Assembly: GCA_946629065.1 (NCBI GenBank) | Contig: CAMOXK010000005.1 | Location: forward strand, 1 to 53,842 | Reading direction: 5' to 3' | Source: an uncultured Clostridia bacterium | GTDB taxonomy: Bacteria; Bacillota; Clostridia; Oscillospirales; Oscillospiraceae | DNA length: 53,842 bases | In this document: piece after piece, positions 17,008-25,169 of the stretch | How positions within the stretch are numbered: position 1 is the stretch's first letter | How the letters are laid out: each line of letters starts with the position of its first letter | Notes under the pieces: model-generated | What the model was told of the DNA's origin: nothing | The model's input: the letters and a program-made list of their open reading frames with translations, nothing else | The model's database searches: none | Made by a program: the position numbers and the translations under genes

Positions 17008-18341
17008 TCTGCTCCCCTTATTCCGGGCACAAGCTCCTTCAGAACTTCGCAGATGTAATCCACATCCTCATCGCTCAGCAGCGTATGGAAAGGAAGCGAA
17101 ATCAGGTTGCGATAATAGTCGTAGCTATTCGGATACGCAGAACAGTCCTTGCCATAAGCCGTCATCATCGGCAAGGGCTTAAAATGCACATTGGCCGCCA
17201 CGCCTCGTTCTGCCATTTTCTCGATGAGACAGTTGCGCTGCGCTTCTGTGATCCCGGGAAAACGGATCAAATAAAGGTGGTTGGAGCTGTCCATATTTCC
17301 GGTATGATGCACCATACGGTTGATTCCGAGTTCAGCGCACACGGCGTCATACTTCCCCAAAATTTCAGCGCGTCTCGCAAGCAGAGCGGGATAGCGATCC
17401 AACTGCCGCAGACCGATGGCTGCCATGATGTCTGTCATGTTGCATTTGTACCAAGGACCGATGATATCATACTCCCAGGAACCAAGTCTGGTTTTCGTCA
17501 AAGCATCCTTGTCCTGTCCGTGAAGCGAAAGCAGCTGGAACATCCTGTAGATCTCCTCGTTTCTGATCCCCTCCAACGGAAGCCAGCTAGACGCGCCCCC
17601 TTCGGCCGTGGTAAAGTTTTTCACCGCATGAAAACTGAAGCTGGTAAAATCCGCGATCGCGCCGCAGTTTTTTCTTTCCCCACGAAAATCCCGGGATGCG
17701 CCAAGGCTATGCGCGCTGTCCGCAATGACTGCGACCCGGCCAATGGCTTTCTGGATGCGAGCAGATAAATCTCCCAGCGGGCTTCCGTCCGACTCCATTG
17801 GAGAGAACATGGCTCGTTTTCGCTCAACGATCTCAAAAACTCTGTCATAATCACAAACGACGCCGCCAAGATCGACCGTAACGATTGCCTTGGTTCTCGG
17901 GGTGATGGCCGCCTCCATCGCATCGTAGTCCATCTCCGGCATGTGAGAAACAGGATCTCCGTCCTTCTGGATATCAACAAACCTGACTGTTGCGCCGCAG
18001 TGGATCACAGCAGAAGCGGATGCCGTATAGGTATACGCCGGAACGATCACCTCATCGCCCTCTCGGATACCGAAAATGCGCAAATTCAGCTCCTCGGCAG
18101 CCGTAGCGGAATTCAAGCAAACCACTCTCTGGCCATAGTGGGAGACTGCCTCTGCAGATGTACAATCTACATCCGTCTTCCCTGTTTCGATATAAGCTGC
18201 AAGCCTGCGCTCCAGCAGTTTCGTTCGGGGCCCAGTGGTGATCCACCCTGAGCGGAGCGCCTCTGCCACTTCTGCTATCTCCAGTTCGGTGATATCAGGA
18301 GGGCTGAAACTGATGCGTCTTTTCACTCCATTTTCCCGCAT
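17001..18341 (-). CDS. DegT/DnrJ/EryC1 family sugar aminotransferase
   Basis: A 446-aa PLP enzyme. ADSAHSLGA (Asp208) and SFHAVKNFTTAEGG (Lys241, Schiff base) are intact, as are the N-terminal SGWITTGP and PAYTYTASASA segments. It should aminate a 4-keto nucleotide sugar supplied by the dehydratase upstream. It is somewhat longer than the usual 370-400 aa because of an insertion near residues 50-72. AAGGGA lies 9 nt before the ATG. No acetyltransferase of the PglD type lies beside it. Confidence 0.92.
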   Translation of the reverse strand: MRENGVKRRISFSPPDITELEIAEVAEALRSGWITTGPRTKLLERRLAAYIETGKTDVDCTSAEAVSHYGQRVVCLNSATAAEELNLRIFGIREGDEVIVPAYTYTASASAVIHCGATVRFVDIQKDGDPVSHMPEMDYDAMEAAITPRTKAIVTVDLGGVVCDYDRVFEIVERKRAMFSPMESDGSPLGDLSARIQKAIGRVAVIADSAHSLGASRDFRGERKNCGAIADFTSFSFHAVKNFTTAEGGASSWLPLEGIRNEEIYRMFQLLSLHGQDKDALTKTRLGSWEYDIIGPWYKCNMTDIMAAIGLRQLDRYPALLARRAEILGKYDAVCAELGINRMVHHTGNMDSSNHLYLIRFPGITEAQRNCLIEKMAERGVAANVHFKPLPMMTAYGKDCSAYPNSYDYYRNLISLPFHTLLSDEDVDYICEVLKELVPGIRGAEC

Positions 18342-18686
18342 AATGATCTATCCCTTCGCGCCATTGAAATGCTTTCTTTTAGCATAATCCCCCCGTTTTG
18401 GAATCTGGAGGGGATGCGGTCTTGCTCCATAGCAGATGTTGCTTCTCACCGTGATTGAAACAACAAGACAAAACCACATTGTATCTGAAAAAAGTGTATG
18501 AAAATTTCAGTTTAATCATAGATGCACTCTACGGTCAACATACTGCTGTTTCATGCAGCTTTCTTCCGCATGTATTCGATTGTCCCGTTCAGGGTCAAAG
18601 CTGCGCCTCTGTTCTCGTTGAAAAAGCACGTGAACACGCCACAGGGAGAGGCTGACGTGGGTTTTCTCCGTACGCCAAGGAAACAA
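18342..18686. other. 345-nt intergenic region in the glycan locus
   Basis: More AT-rich than its surroundings. No convincing gene, RNA or terminator is visible. On the minus strand a TTGACC is followed 17-18 nt later by only weak -10 candidates, so a secondary promoter for the aminotransferase onward is possible but not supported. It may also be the remains of a lost gene between the dehydratase and the aminotransferase. Confidence 0.4.
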
Positions 18687-20723
18687 TCAGCGACTCAATA
18701 CGGCTTCGCGCACACTGTTTTCAAGCTCACGTTCCTTATTTTCTCCCCGGTCGGCAGGATGATATGTGGAGACCATCCCTTCCACGATTTCGCGGATATC
18801 CTCCCGGTTGGCATAAGCGCTTTCCATCAGCGGCTCCAGCTGAGAGAGAAACTCATCCGTATCGAAGGGGATGGGGCTGCCGATATGGATCAGCTTATTT
18901 TCCGTCTTGCGCAGGCCTTCCTCCGCCATCAGCTTCTCTTCATACAGCTTCTCGCCGGGACGCAGACCGGTGTATTCGATCTTGATATCCACATCAGGTT
19001 TGAAGCCGGAAAGGCGGATCAGATTGCGGGCCAAGGTGTCGATCTTGACGGGACTGCCCATATCCAGGACGAAGATTTCTCCCCCCCTGGCATAGGTGCC
19101 GGCCTGCAGCACCAAGCTCACCGCCTCGCTGACCGTCATAAAATAACGGATAATGTCCGGATGGGTCACCGTGACCGGGCCGCCCTTGGCGATCTGCCGC
19201 TTGAAAATGGGGACGACAGAGCCGTTGCTGCCCAGCACATTGCCGAAACGGACCGCCACAAACTCCGTATGGATATCATCCGCAGGAAGACGAAGCTTGC
19301 TCACGGGGTCGCTGAACTCCCCATTGTGGGTGTAGAGCGTGGGCATATCGAAGGGGCGTCCTTCCCGAACCTTTTTGTCAAAGGCCTGGATCACCATCTC
19401 GCACAGACGCTTGGATGCGCCCATGATGTTGGTGGGGTTCACAGCCTTGTCCGTGCTGATGAGCACAAAGCGCTTGCAGCCGTGGGCCATGGCCGCGTAG
19501 GCGGTCTTGTATGTACCGATGACATTGTTTTTGATGGCCTCGCAGGGGCTGTCCTCCATCAGCGGAACGTGCTTGTGGGCGGCGGCATGGTAGACCACAT
19601 CGGGACGATATTCCGTAAAGATCTCATCCAGTCTCCGGCTGTCCCGCACGGAGCCGATCAGCGTGACCAGATCCAGCTCCGGATACTTGTCCCGCAGCTC
19701 CAGCTGAATATCATAGGCGTTGTTTTCATAGATATCCAGTATGATCAGCCGTCTGGGATCGTGAGAAGCGATCTGTCGACAAAGCTCGCTGCCGATGGAG
19801 CCGCCGCCGCCGGTGACCAGGATGGTCTTTCCCGCAAGGTATTGGAACACATCCGTCATATCCGTGCGGATGGGCTCTCGCCCGAGCAGGTCCTCGATGG
19901 CCACATTCTTCATGGCCCCGACGGTAACGCTCCCCTTTACCAGCTGGACGATGCTGGGAAGGGTCTTCATTTCGCAGCCGGTCTCCTTGCAGATATCCAG
20001 GATATCCCGCTTGGCCTCCGCAGAGGCAGAGGGGATGGCAAGATAGATCCGGTCGATCTTGTACTTCTCGCAATTGAGCAGGATATCTTCCCGGCCGCCT
20101 ACCACGGGGACGCCGTCCACGTAACGGTTCCATTTATTGGGGTTATCGTCGATGATGCAGCAGACCTGATCCTGACTGTCCGGGGACTTCATCAGGTCAT
20201 GAAGGATAATCTGTCCCGCCTCGCCCGCGCCTATCAGCATAACACGGCGGGTACCGTTCTCTCTCTTTGACCGCCAGCCGCGAAGGAGCAGAACAAAGCG
20301 GTACAGAAAGCGGATCCCCAATACCAGGACCGTTTGCATAACGACCCCCATGGCATAATAGGAGATCGGCATGCGGTACACCAGGAGGGTGATGCCGACG
20401 ATATGGGCAAGGCCAGTAACGACGCTTGCAGCAAGGATCCGCTCCAGCTCACGGAAGCTGGCAAAGCGCCAAATGCTCTGATAAAGTCTGAACGCCCCAA
20501 ATACCAGCAGGCAGAATACCGTGTAAAACGGGATGAAGCGCAGCCAGGCTTTGATATACTCACCCGGGATGATGGAAAACCGGCAGTCAAAGCGAAGCCA
20601 TAGCGCAGCCAGGAAGGGAATGCTCACGCTGACGGCATCATAAACCAGCAGCAGCGCGGAAATCACCTTCCAGTGCGCGATCCGAGGCCAGCGGATGAAT
20701 TTTTCCGGGATCTTTTTATCCAT
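18687..20723 (-). CDS. Membrane-bound nucleotide-sugar 4,6-dehydratase (CapD/PglF/WbpM type)
   Basis: A 678-aa protein with four N-terminal hydrophobic segments (about residues 20-150), a Rossmann-like domain starting RRVMLIGAGEAGQ near 159, and a catalytic SDR domain with TGGGGSIG at 304-311. The active-site region reads VLISTDKAVNPTNIMGASKR, with Met in place of the usual Tyr as in this family. It converts UDP-GlcNAc-type sugars to a 4-keto-6-deoxy form. The ATG at 20723 has GGGAG 8 nt upstream; the frame open to 20789 reaches into the promoter and is rejected. It is the first gene of the glycan locus. Confidence 0.93.
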   Translation of the reverse strand: MDKKIPEKFIRWPRIAHWKVISALLLVYDAVSVSIPFLAALWLRFDCRFSIIPGEYIKAWLRFIPFYTVFCLLVFGAFRLYQSIWRFASFRELERILAASVVTGLAHIVGITLLVYRMPISYYAMGVVMQTVLVLGIRFLYRFVLLLRGWRSKRENGTRRVMLIGAGEAGQIILHDLMKSPDSQDQVCCIIDDNPNKWNRYVDGVPVVGGREDILLNCEKYKIDRIYLAIPSASAEAKRDILDICKETGCEMKTLPSIVQLVKGSVTVGAMKNVAIEDLLGREPIRTDMTDVFQYLAGKTILVTGGGGSIGSELCRQIASHDPRRLIILDIYENNAYDIQLELRDKYPELDLVTLIGSVRDSRRLDEIFTEYRPDVVYHAAAHKHVPLMEDSPCEAIKNNVIGTYKTAYAAMAHGCKRFVLISTDKAVNPTNIMGASKRLCEMVIQAFDKKVREGRPFDMPTLYTHNGEFSDPVSKLRLPADDIHTEFVAVRFGNVLGSNGSVVPIFKRQIAKGGPVTVTHPDIIRYFMTVSEAVSLVLQAGTYARGGEIFVLDMGSPVKIDTLARNLIRLSGFKPDVDIKIEYTGLRPGEKLYEEKLMAEEGLRKTENKLIHIGSPIPFDTDEFLSQLEPLMESAYANREDIREIVEGMVSTYHPADRGENKERELENSVREAVLSR

Positions 20724-20760
20724 GAATCTTTCTCCCGTATTGACATAATGATTTGATGTT

Positions 20761-20789
20761 ACTATATCACACAACGGTTTGGATTTCAA
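20761..20789 (-). promoter_or_regulatory. Promoter of the glycan locus
   Basis: On the minus strand: TTGAAA (20789-20784), a 17-nt spacer, TATAGT (20766-20761). The predicted start of transcription is about 30 nt upstream of the dehydratase ATG. Confidence 0.65.
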
Positions 20790-20982
20790 CAGCGCCAGCC
20801 TGGATTCGAACCGATATTATCCTCCATATTTTCCAGCTTTTGATCCTCTGTTTTTTTGTGGAAACAAACGACTTCGGCCACAATTTCCAGAACAATCCAG
20901 AAGATCGCATGTTGAAGTTTGTAATACAGGCGCGGAGCTTTCCCTGATTTCATGTGGCAGAACGGGATCAACATGCTTGCTC

Positions 20983-21011
20983 TGGACAAACGCGCGGTTT
21001 TGTGCCATAAT
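20983..21011 (+). promoter_or_regulatory. Promoter of the DUF4317 gene
   Basis: TGGACA (20983-20988), a 17-nt spacer, CATAAT (21006-21011), 35 nt before the ATG. Between this and the divergent promoter at 20761-20789 lie about 190 nt in which I see no further gene. Confidence 0.5.
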
Positions 21012-21046
21012 GCCCCTTGCACTTTTTGGGAAAGGATCGGAATCAC

Positions 21047-22171
21047 ATGAATCAAAAGGAGCTGCGGGAGATCCGCCGCCGCATCCGGCCGGAGCATAAC
21101 AGCATCACCCACCTGTACGGCTGCTATGTAAACGGATCCGGGGAGATCATTGCGACCATAAACGAATCTCTCGGCCTGTTGACAGCCGAAGAGCAGGAGA
21201 AATATCTGGCTCTGCTGAAAAAGAGTCTTTCCGGCGCGCTGGGCAAGAACCTGCTGGACATCGCCTTTGCCACCAAGCAGGTGCTGGACAGCGACGAGCA
21301 CCGGTTGCTCTCCGCCCTGCGCAAAAGCGAGGGGCAGGACCCCTCTCTGTTGGAGCAATTCTACCGCACGATCATCGGACATTTGGATATGGACGGCGGG
21401 AACTATCTGATCCTGCTGGCCTTTGACAGCTACGATGTGCCTCATTACGGCAAGGACGGCAGCATCGGCGATGCGGGAGAGGTGTACAAATATATGCTCT
21501 GCGCCGTATGCCCGGTGGAGGGCGGAAAGAGCGAGCTGGGCTACACCCCGGAGGACAAGCGCTTTCACAGTGCCACGGCAGGCCAGGTGGTATCCGCCCC
21601 GGAACTGGGCTTCCTCTTCCCCGCCTTTGACGACCGGGCAACCAACCTCTATAACGCGCTGTTTTATTCCCGGGACTGCAAGGTGGACCACGCGGATTTC
21701 ATTGACGCGGTGTTCCGCACGGAGGTCCCCATGCCCGCTCAGCGCCAGCGGGAGAGCTTTGACGGGCTGCTCTCGGACGTGCTGGAGCAGGACTGCCGCT
21801 TCGACCTGGTCCAGTCCGTGCATGAGCAGCTCTCCGACCGGATCACCCTGCATAAGGAGAGCAAGGACCCGGAACCGCTTACCGTCACGGTGAAAGAGAT
21901 GGGCGATATTTTGGAAAACAGCGGCGCAACCGCTGAGGAACGGCAGCGCTTTGAGCAGCGCTGCGAGGAGACCTTCGGCAAGGACGCGGACCTGCGGCCC
22001 GCGAACCTCTCCGATCCCAAGCGGATGGAGATCCAGACCCCGGAGGTGAAGATCCAGGTCTCTCCGGAGCACAGCATGCTGGTCCAGGCCAGGATCCTGG
22101 ACGGGAAAAAGGTAATCGTCATTGACGCTTCCAACGGCGTGGAGCTCAACGGCGTCCCGGTGAAGATTTAG
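21047..22171 (+). CDS. DUF4317 family protein
   Basis: A 374-aa soluble protein matching the Clostridia family DUF4317 from its opening MNQKELREIRRRIRPE through the typical ITHLYGCYVNGSGEI stretch. The function of the family is unknown. There is no signal peptide or membrane segment. The ATG at 21047 was chosen because AAAGGA lies 10 nt upstream and the family sequence begins there; the frame open to 21017 adds ten atypical residues. Single-gene unit with its own promoter and a strong terminator. Confidence 0.88.
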   Translation: MNQKELREIRRRIRPEHNSITHLYGCYVNGSGEIIATINESLGLLTAEEQEKYLALLKKSLSGALGKNLLDIAFATKQVLDSDEHRLLSALRKSEGQDPSLLEQFYRTIIGHLDMDGGNYLILLAFDSYDVPHYGKDGSIGDAGEVYKYMLCAVCPVEGGKSELGYTPEDKRFHSATAGQVVSAPELGFLFPAFDDRATNLYNALFYSRDCKVDHADFIDAVFRTEVPMPAQRQRESFDGLLSDVLEQDCRFDLVQSVHEQLSDRITLHKESKDPEPLTVTVKEMGDILENSGATAEERQRFEQRCEETFGKDADLRPANLSDPKRMEIQTPEVKIQVSPEHSMLVQARILDGKKVIVIDASNGVELNGVPVKI

Positions 22172-22182
22172 ACCCAGATTCG

Positions 22183-22236
22183 ATCAAAACAAGAGGAAGG
22201 CAACTGCATCGACAGCCGCCTTCCTCTTGTTTTGAT
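22183..22236. terminator. Strong convergent terminator
   Basis: A perfect 19-bp stem (22183-22201 and 22218-22236) with a 16-nt loop, A-rich on the left and T-rich on the right, serving DUF4317 (+) and the redox operon (-). Confidence 0.85.
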
Positions 22237-22397
22237 GAGATTTCCTTTCTCGCAAGCCGCTCGCTCACATCACGCCGTAAGCCCCCGGCCTCCGCATCCC
22301 GTACAGCCGTATCTGCAGGAACGTCTTATGGCAGTGTGCCCTTGAGTACGACGCCCAGGAGCAGGGCCGCGGCGATGCAGGCAAGGCGCAGGACGGG

Positions 22398-23069
22398 CTA
22401 CTTCTTCTCCCCTGCTTTGGGCTTGAGGCAGAGCGCGGCCAGCTGCGCGCCGAGAAAGGTGCAGGCACAGAGGATCAGCGCATTTTCCAGAAAAACCAGC
22501 CAGCCGGCTTTTTCATAGTCCAGGAAAGCAAAGGGCACCCGAAAGAAGAGATAATCCGGCAGTCGGTTTTGCAGAAGCAGCCCGAACCCAACCCCGCCGA
22601 ACAGGGTGCCGAGCAGCGTGATGGCTGTCCTTGCCCCGTCGCTCAGCTTCCACTTCCTCGTCATCACGGGCAGATGCAGGCCCAGGTGCAGCCCCATGAG
22701 CAGGAAGGACCAGTGGCTCATGGCAAGGTGCGCCGGACGGACCAGATATATCCCGCCCGGCCAGTACAGGAAAGGCACGGCATAGCCGCTCATGGCCATA
22801 CCGCAGAGGGCCGTGGCCAGAATGACCGCCAGAAGCAGCAGATTCACCAGGGTCGTGAGAATGCGATAGGCGTTATACCGCCCCCTGAAAACGGCGGCAT
22901 ACCAGCGGCGGTTCAGGATCTGGTGGACGATGACGACCAGGGTCATGCAGATGCCTGTCCACTCGTGCAGCTTTTCGCCTGTGACCTGATAGGCCATCAG
23001 GCAGAGCAGGAGCACGAGCATGCACCCGTCTACCGCCAGTCGAAGGCCCTTTGTTTTTGATTTCTGCAT
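22398..23069 (-). CDS. DUF4405 membrane protein, truncated by an amber codon
   Basis: A 223-aa integral membrane protein of the DUF4405 type, similar in layout to small b-type cytochromes, with several helices and paired histidines (VIVHQILNRRW, then LAMSHWSFLLMGLHLGLHL) that could bind heme. The predicted protein ends GEKK at a TAG (22400-22398), but the same frame continues without a break for 23 codons to a TAA at 22328-22326, reading PVLRLACIAAALLLG onward, an obvious membrane helix. The likely ancestral protein is therefore 247 aa with AAG where TAG now stands. GGAGG precedes the start at 23069. It is the last gene of the redox operon. Confidence 0.82.
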   Translation of the reverse strand: MQKSKTKGLRLAVDGCMLVLLLCLMAYQVTGEKLHEWTGICMTLVVIVHQILNRRWYAAVFRGRYNAYRILTTLVNLLLLAVILATALCGMAMSGYAVPFLYWPGGIYLVRPAHLAMSHWSFLLMGLHLGLHLPVMTRKWKLSDGARTAITLLGTLFGGVGFGLLLQNRLPDYLFFRVPFAFLDYEKAGWLVFLENALILCACTFLGAQLAALCLKPKAGEKK

Positions 23070-23093
23070 GGCTTCCGCCTCCCGCGGTCAGTA

Positions 23094-23783
23094 TCAGTTC
23101 TTGCTCGCTATCCAGTCCTGAAGCTTTTCGTTGGAGATGCCGTCGTCCAGGCGGGTGGAAGCGAGGAAGTTCCCCGTTCCGGCGTGCTCGCCCAGGGTCT
23201 CTCCGGTGCGGCCTGCGCCGCTGCCGCCAGAGGTGCAGAAGGGGATCACGGTGATGCCGGTGAAATCATGGTTTTCCACAAAGGTGAGCAGGATGCGCGG
23301 AGCATCGCCCCACCAGATGGGATAGCCCAGATACACGGTGGAATAGCCCTCCAGGGAAATCTCTTCCGCAATCTCCGGGCGGGCTTCTGGCGTGTTCTGC
23401 TCCACGGTGGCACGGGTGCTGCGGTCATTGTAGTTCAGGTCCTCCGCCGTATAGGGCTGGGCCGGGACGATCTCGGCCAGGTCCCCGCCGGTGAGGGAGG
23501 CGATCTTTTCCGCAACGCCCCGGGTGGTGCCGGTGGCAGAGAAATACACCACCAGGATGTCGCTGTGGGTCTCCGCCGCGGGCTCAGTTTCCTCGACCTC
23601 CGCCGCTGCCGGAGCTTCGGCTTCCGGCTCCCCAGCCGGGGCGGGGCCCTCTTCCGGCTCCGCTGCGGGTTCTGCTGCCGAGGCGGTTTCCGGGGCCGCG
23701 ACAGACTCCGCCGGGGCGCTGCCGCAGGCCGCAAGACTCAGCACGCAGGCCAGCAGCAGACAAAGGGTGACCAGCTTTTTCAT
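23094..23783 (-). CDS. Flavodoxin-domain lipoprotein
   Basis: A 229-aa exported protein. The signal peptide ends in the lipobox SLAAC (Cys20), followed by an Ala/Pro/Glu-rich linker to about residue 72 and a flavodoxin fold (DILVVYFSATGTTRGVAEKIA, then YLGYPIWWGDAPR). It should bind FMN outside the cell, anchored by a lipid. The start at 23783 has AAAGGAG 8 nt upstream. The neighbours are two cytosolic flavin enzymes and the DUF4405 membrane protein, suggesting electron transfer across the membrane; that is inference. Confidence 0.9.
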   Translation of the reverse strand: MKKLVTLCLLLACVLSLAACGSAPAESVAAPETASAAEPAAEPEEGPAPAGEPEAEAPAAAEVEETEPAAETHSDILVVYFSATGTTRGVAEKIASLTGGDLAEIVPAQPYTAEDLNYNDRSTRATVEQNTPEARPEIAEEISLEGYSTVYLGYPIWWGDAPRILLTFVENHDFTGITVIPFCTSGGSGAGRTGETLGEHAGTGNFLASTRLDDGISNEKLQDWIASKN

Positions 23784-23837
23784 ATTCGTACTCCTTTCAT
23801 GCTCCCGCATCCGAAAAGCGGGAGCCGTTCGTGTTCG

Positions 23838-24374
23838 TTATTTCAGTGCCCGCCCCAGTTCATAGGCCGCCTGGGGATAGGGGCTGCGCTTTGTCATGGC
23901 GGGCGTGCCGCAGCCGGTGCCCAGCACCATGCCCATGTCACGCAGATTCAGATACTTCACCAGGGTCAGATAGTGCTCCCGGATGGCGTCCATGGTCCAG
24001 TCATCGTCATTCCAGGCGACGGAAAGGAAGACGGACTTCATATTCCGCATATTGATCCGGCTGCTGAAGGCGCAGAAGCGGTCAATGACGGTTTTGAGCT
24101 GGGCAGAGATACCGAAGAAATAGAGGGGCGTGGCAAAGACCAGCATATCCGATTCCAGCACCGCCTTCCGGATCTGGCTCATGTCGTCACGCTGCACACA
24201 GGGCCCGTCATAGCCGCAGGCGATGCAGCCGGCGCAGGGACGCACATCCATGTGCGCCACGTTCATTCCCGTGACCGTGTTCCCGGCTTCTTTCGCGCCC
24301 CTGGCAAAATTCTCGATCAAAATCTGCGTGGAACCGTTTTTGTTGGGACTGCCGCCCAGAACAAGGATCTTCAT
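23838..24374 (-). CDS. NADPH-dependent FMN reductase family protein
   Basis: A 178-aa cytosolic flavodoxin-fold oxidoreductase. It opens MKILVLGGSPNKNGSTQ (FMN phosphate loop), continues with RPCAGCIACGYDGPC, whose three cysteines resemble the iron-sulfur flavoprotein subgroup, then FATPLYFFGISAQLKTVIDR. The conserved cysteines suggest redox chemistry beyond simple FMN reduction. It lies 31 nt after the flavin reductase gene in the same operon. Confidence 0.9.
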   Translation of the reverse strand: MKILVLGGSPNKNGSTQILIENFARGAKEAGNTVTGMNVAHMDVRPCAGCIACGYDGPCVQRDDMSQIRKAVLESDMLVFATPLYFFGISAQLKTVIDRFCAFSSRINMRNMKSVFLSVAWNDDDWTMDAIREHYLTLVKYLNLRDMGMVLGTGCGTPAMTKRSPYPQAAYELGRALK

Positions 24375-24405
24375 GGTTTGTTCCGTCCTTTTCTGATCCT
24401 ATGTC

Positions 24406-24945
24406 TCAGTTCATCTTCATGCAGGAGCCGAGGACGTCCCCGGTCTCCAGGTATTCATAGGTCGGGAACTGGAAGAGGGCGGGCTTGAACTTGCGATAGT
24501 CGATCCTGCCCTTTTCAGTGAGGATCTCCTCCTCCACATAGGTGCCGGTGATGCGGCAGATAAAGTTGTCAAAGCCCTGGAGATCGTAACTATCCTCCAC
24601 CTCGCACTCCATGGTGACCTTGGCCGCGTCGATCATGGGCGAGCCCTTCTCCCCCGCTGTCCAGGCAAAGGCCTGGGACTTATCGGTCTTGTTGCCGCTG
24701 AGGCAGCCCATGCGGTCGGCCTCCTTGAGCCAGGAGGCGTCCACCACGTTGACGGAAACCACCTTGTTCTCCCGGATCCCCTTATTGCTGTAATGCGCCT
24801 TGACCATGGAAAGCATCACATGACTGTGGGCCATGATGCCCGCGTGAGCCACCAGGGTCCAGTTCGGCTTTCCATCCACCATCGCTCCCACCACGATCAC
24901 CGGAGAGGGATACAGCGCCAGCTGTGCTCCTGTATTCTTTTTCAT
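24406..24945 (-). CDS. Flavin reductase family protein
   Basis: A 179-aa protein of the flavin reductase-like FMN-binding family (ALYPSPVIVVGAMVDGKPN at the N-terminus, then SNKGIRENKVVSVNVVD). It probably binds FMN and passes electrons from NAD(P)H. The ATG at 24945 has AAAGGA 9 nt upstream; an in-frame TTG at 24963 is less likely. First gene of the redox operon, directly behind the two-operator promoter. Confidence 0.9.
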   Translation of the reverse strand: MKKNTGAQLALYPSPVIVVGAMVDGKPNWTLVAHAGIMAHSHVMLSMVKAHYSNKGIRENKVVSVNVVDASWLKEADRMGCLSGNKTDKSQAFAWTAGEKGSPMIDAAKVTMECEVEDSYDLQGFDNFICRITGTYVEEEILTEKGRIDYRKFKPALFQFPTYEYLETGDVLGSCMKMN

Positions 24946-24972
24946 AGAAACGATTCCTTTCAAGCATTATAT

Positions 24973-25020
24973 TGACACGTTGTCAGAACGCACTATAGCA
25001 TTATTCTGACACCGTGTCAA
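24973..25020 (-). promoter_or_regulatory. Promoter with two TetR-like operators
   Basis: On the minus strand: a perfect -35 TTGACA (25020-25015), a 17-nt spacer and -10 TATAGT (24997-24992). Two nearly identical 13-bp palindromes flank it: TGACACCGTGTCA (25007-25019), overlapping the -35, and TGACACGTTGTCA (24973-24985), just past the start of transcription. A repressor bound at both would block the polymerase. The size and symmetry fit TetR-family operators; no regulator gene lies beside it. Confidence 0.82.
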
Positions 25021-25081
25021 TATTCTTTTCTTCTTTTTTTTCGGTTCTTTGGCTCTTTTCTATTCGGCAACAGAGGAACAG

Positions 25082-25113
25082 AAAACGGCACGACCAAAAG
25101 GTCATGCCGTTTT
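25082..25113 (-). terminator. Terminator of the UvrD-like gene
   Basis: A 14-bp stem (25082-25095 and 25100-25113) with a 4-nt loop. The single non-complementary position becomes a G-U pair only in the minus-strand transcript, so it serves the helicase gene that ends at 25170. Confidence 0.7.
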
Positions 25114-25169
25114 CAACGCTTTACTACGCGTGCAAAGGTTCTTCGATAAAGTCGGTTCCGGTTTTCTTT

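Noticed and set aside
18455-18655. 66-codon plus-strand frame in the 345-nt glycan-locus spacer
   Set aside because: No ribosome-binding site, opposite to the operon, no recognisable family.
20797-20825. GGTTCGAATCC-like sequence on the minus strand, suggesting a tRNA T-arm
   Set aside because: The flanking five-base arms do not pair, and no anticodon arm or acceptor stem can be drawn upstream.
22265-22468. 67-codon minus-strand frame after the DUF4405 gene
   Set aside because: Overlaps the DUF4405 end in another frame; the in-frame continuation past the amber codon explains the sequence better.
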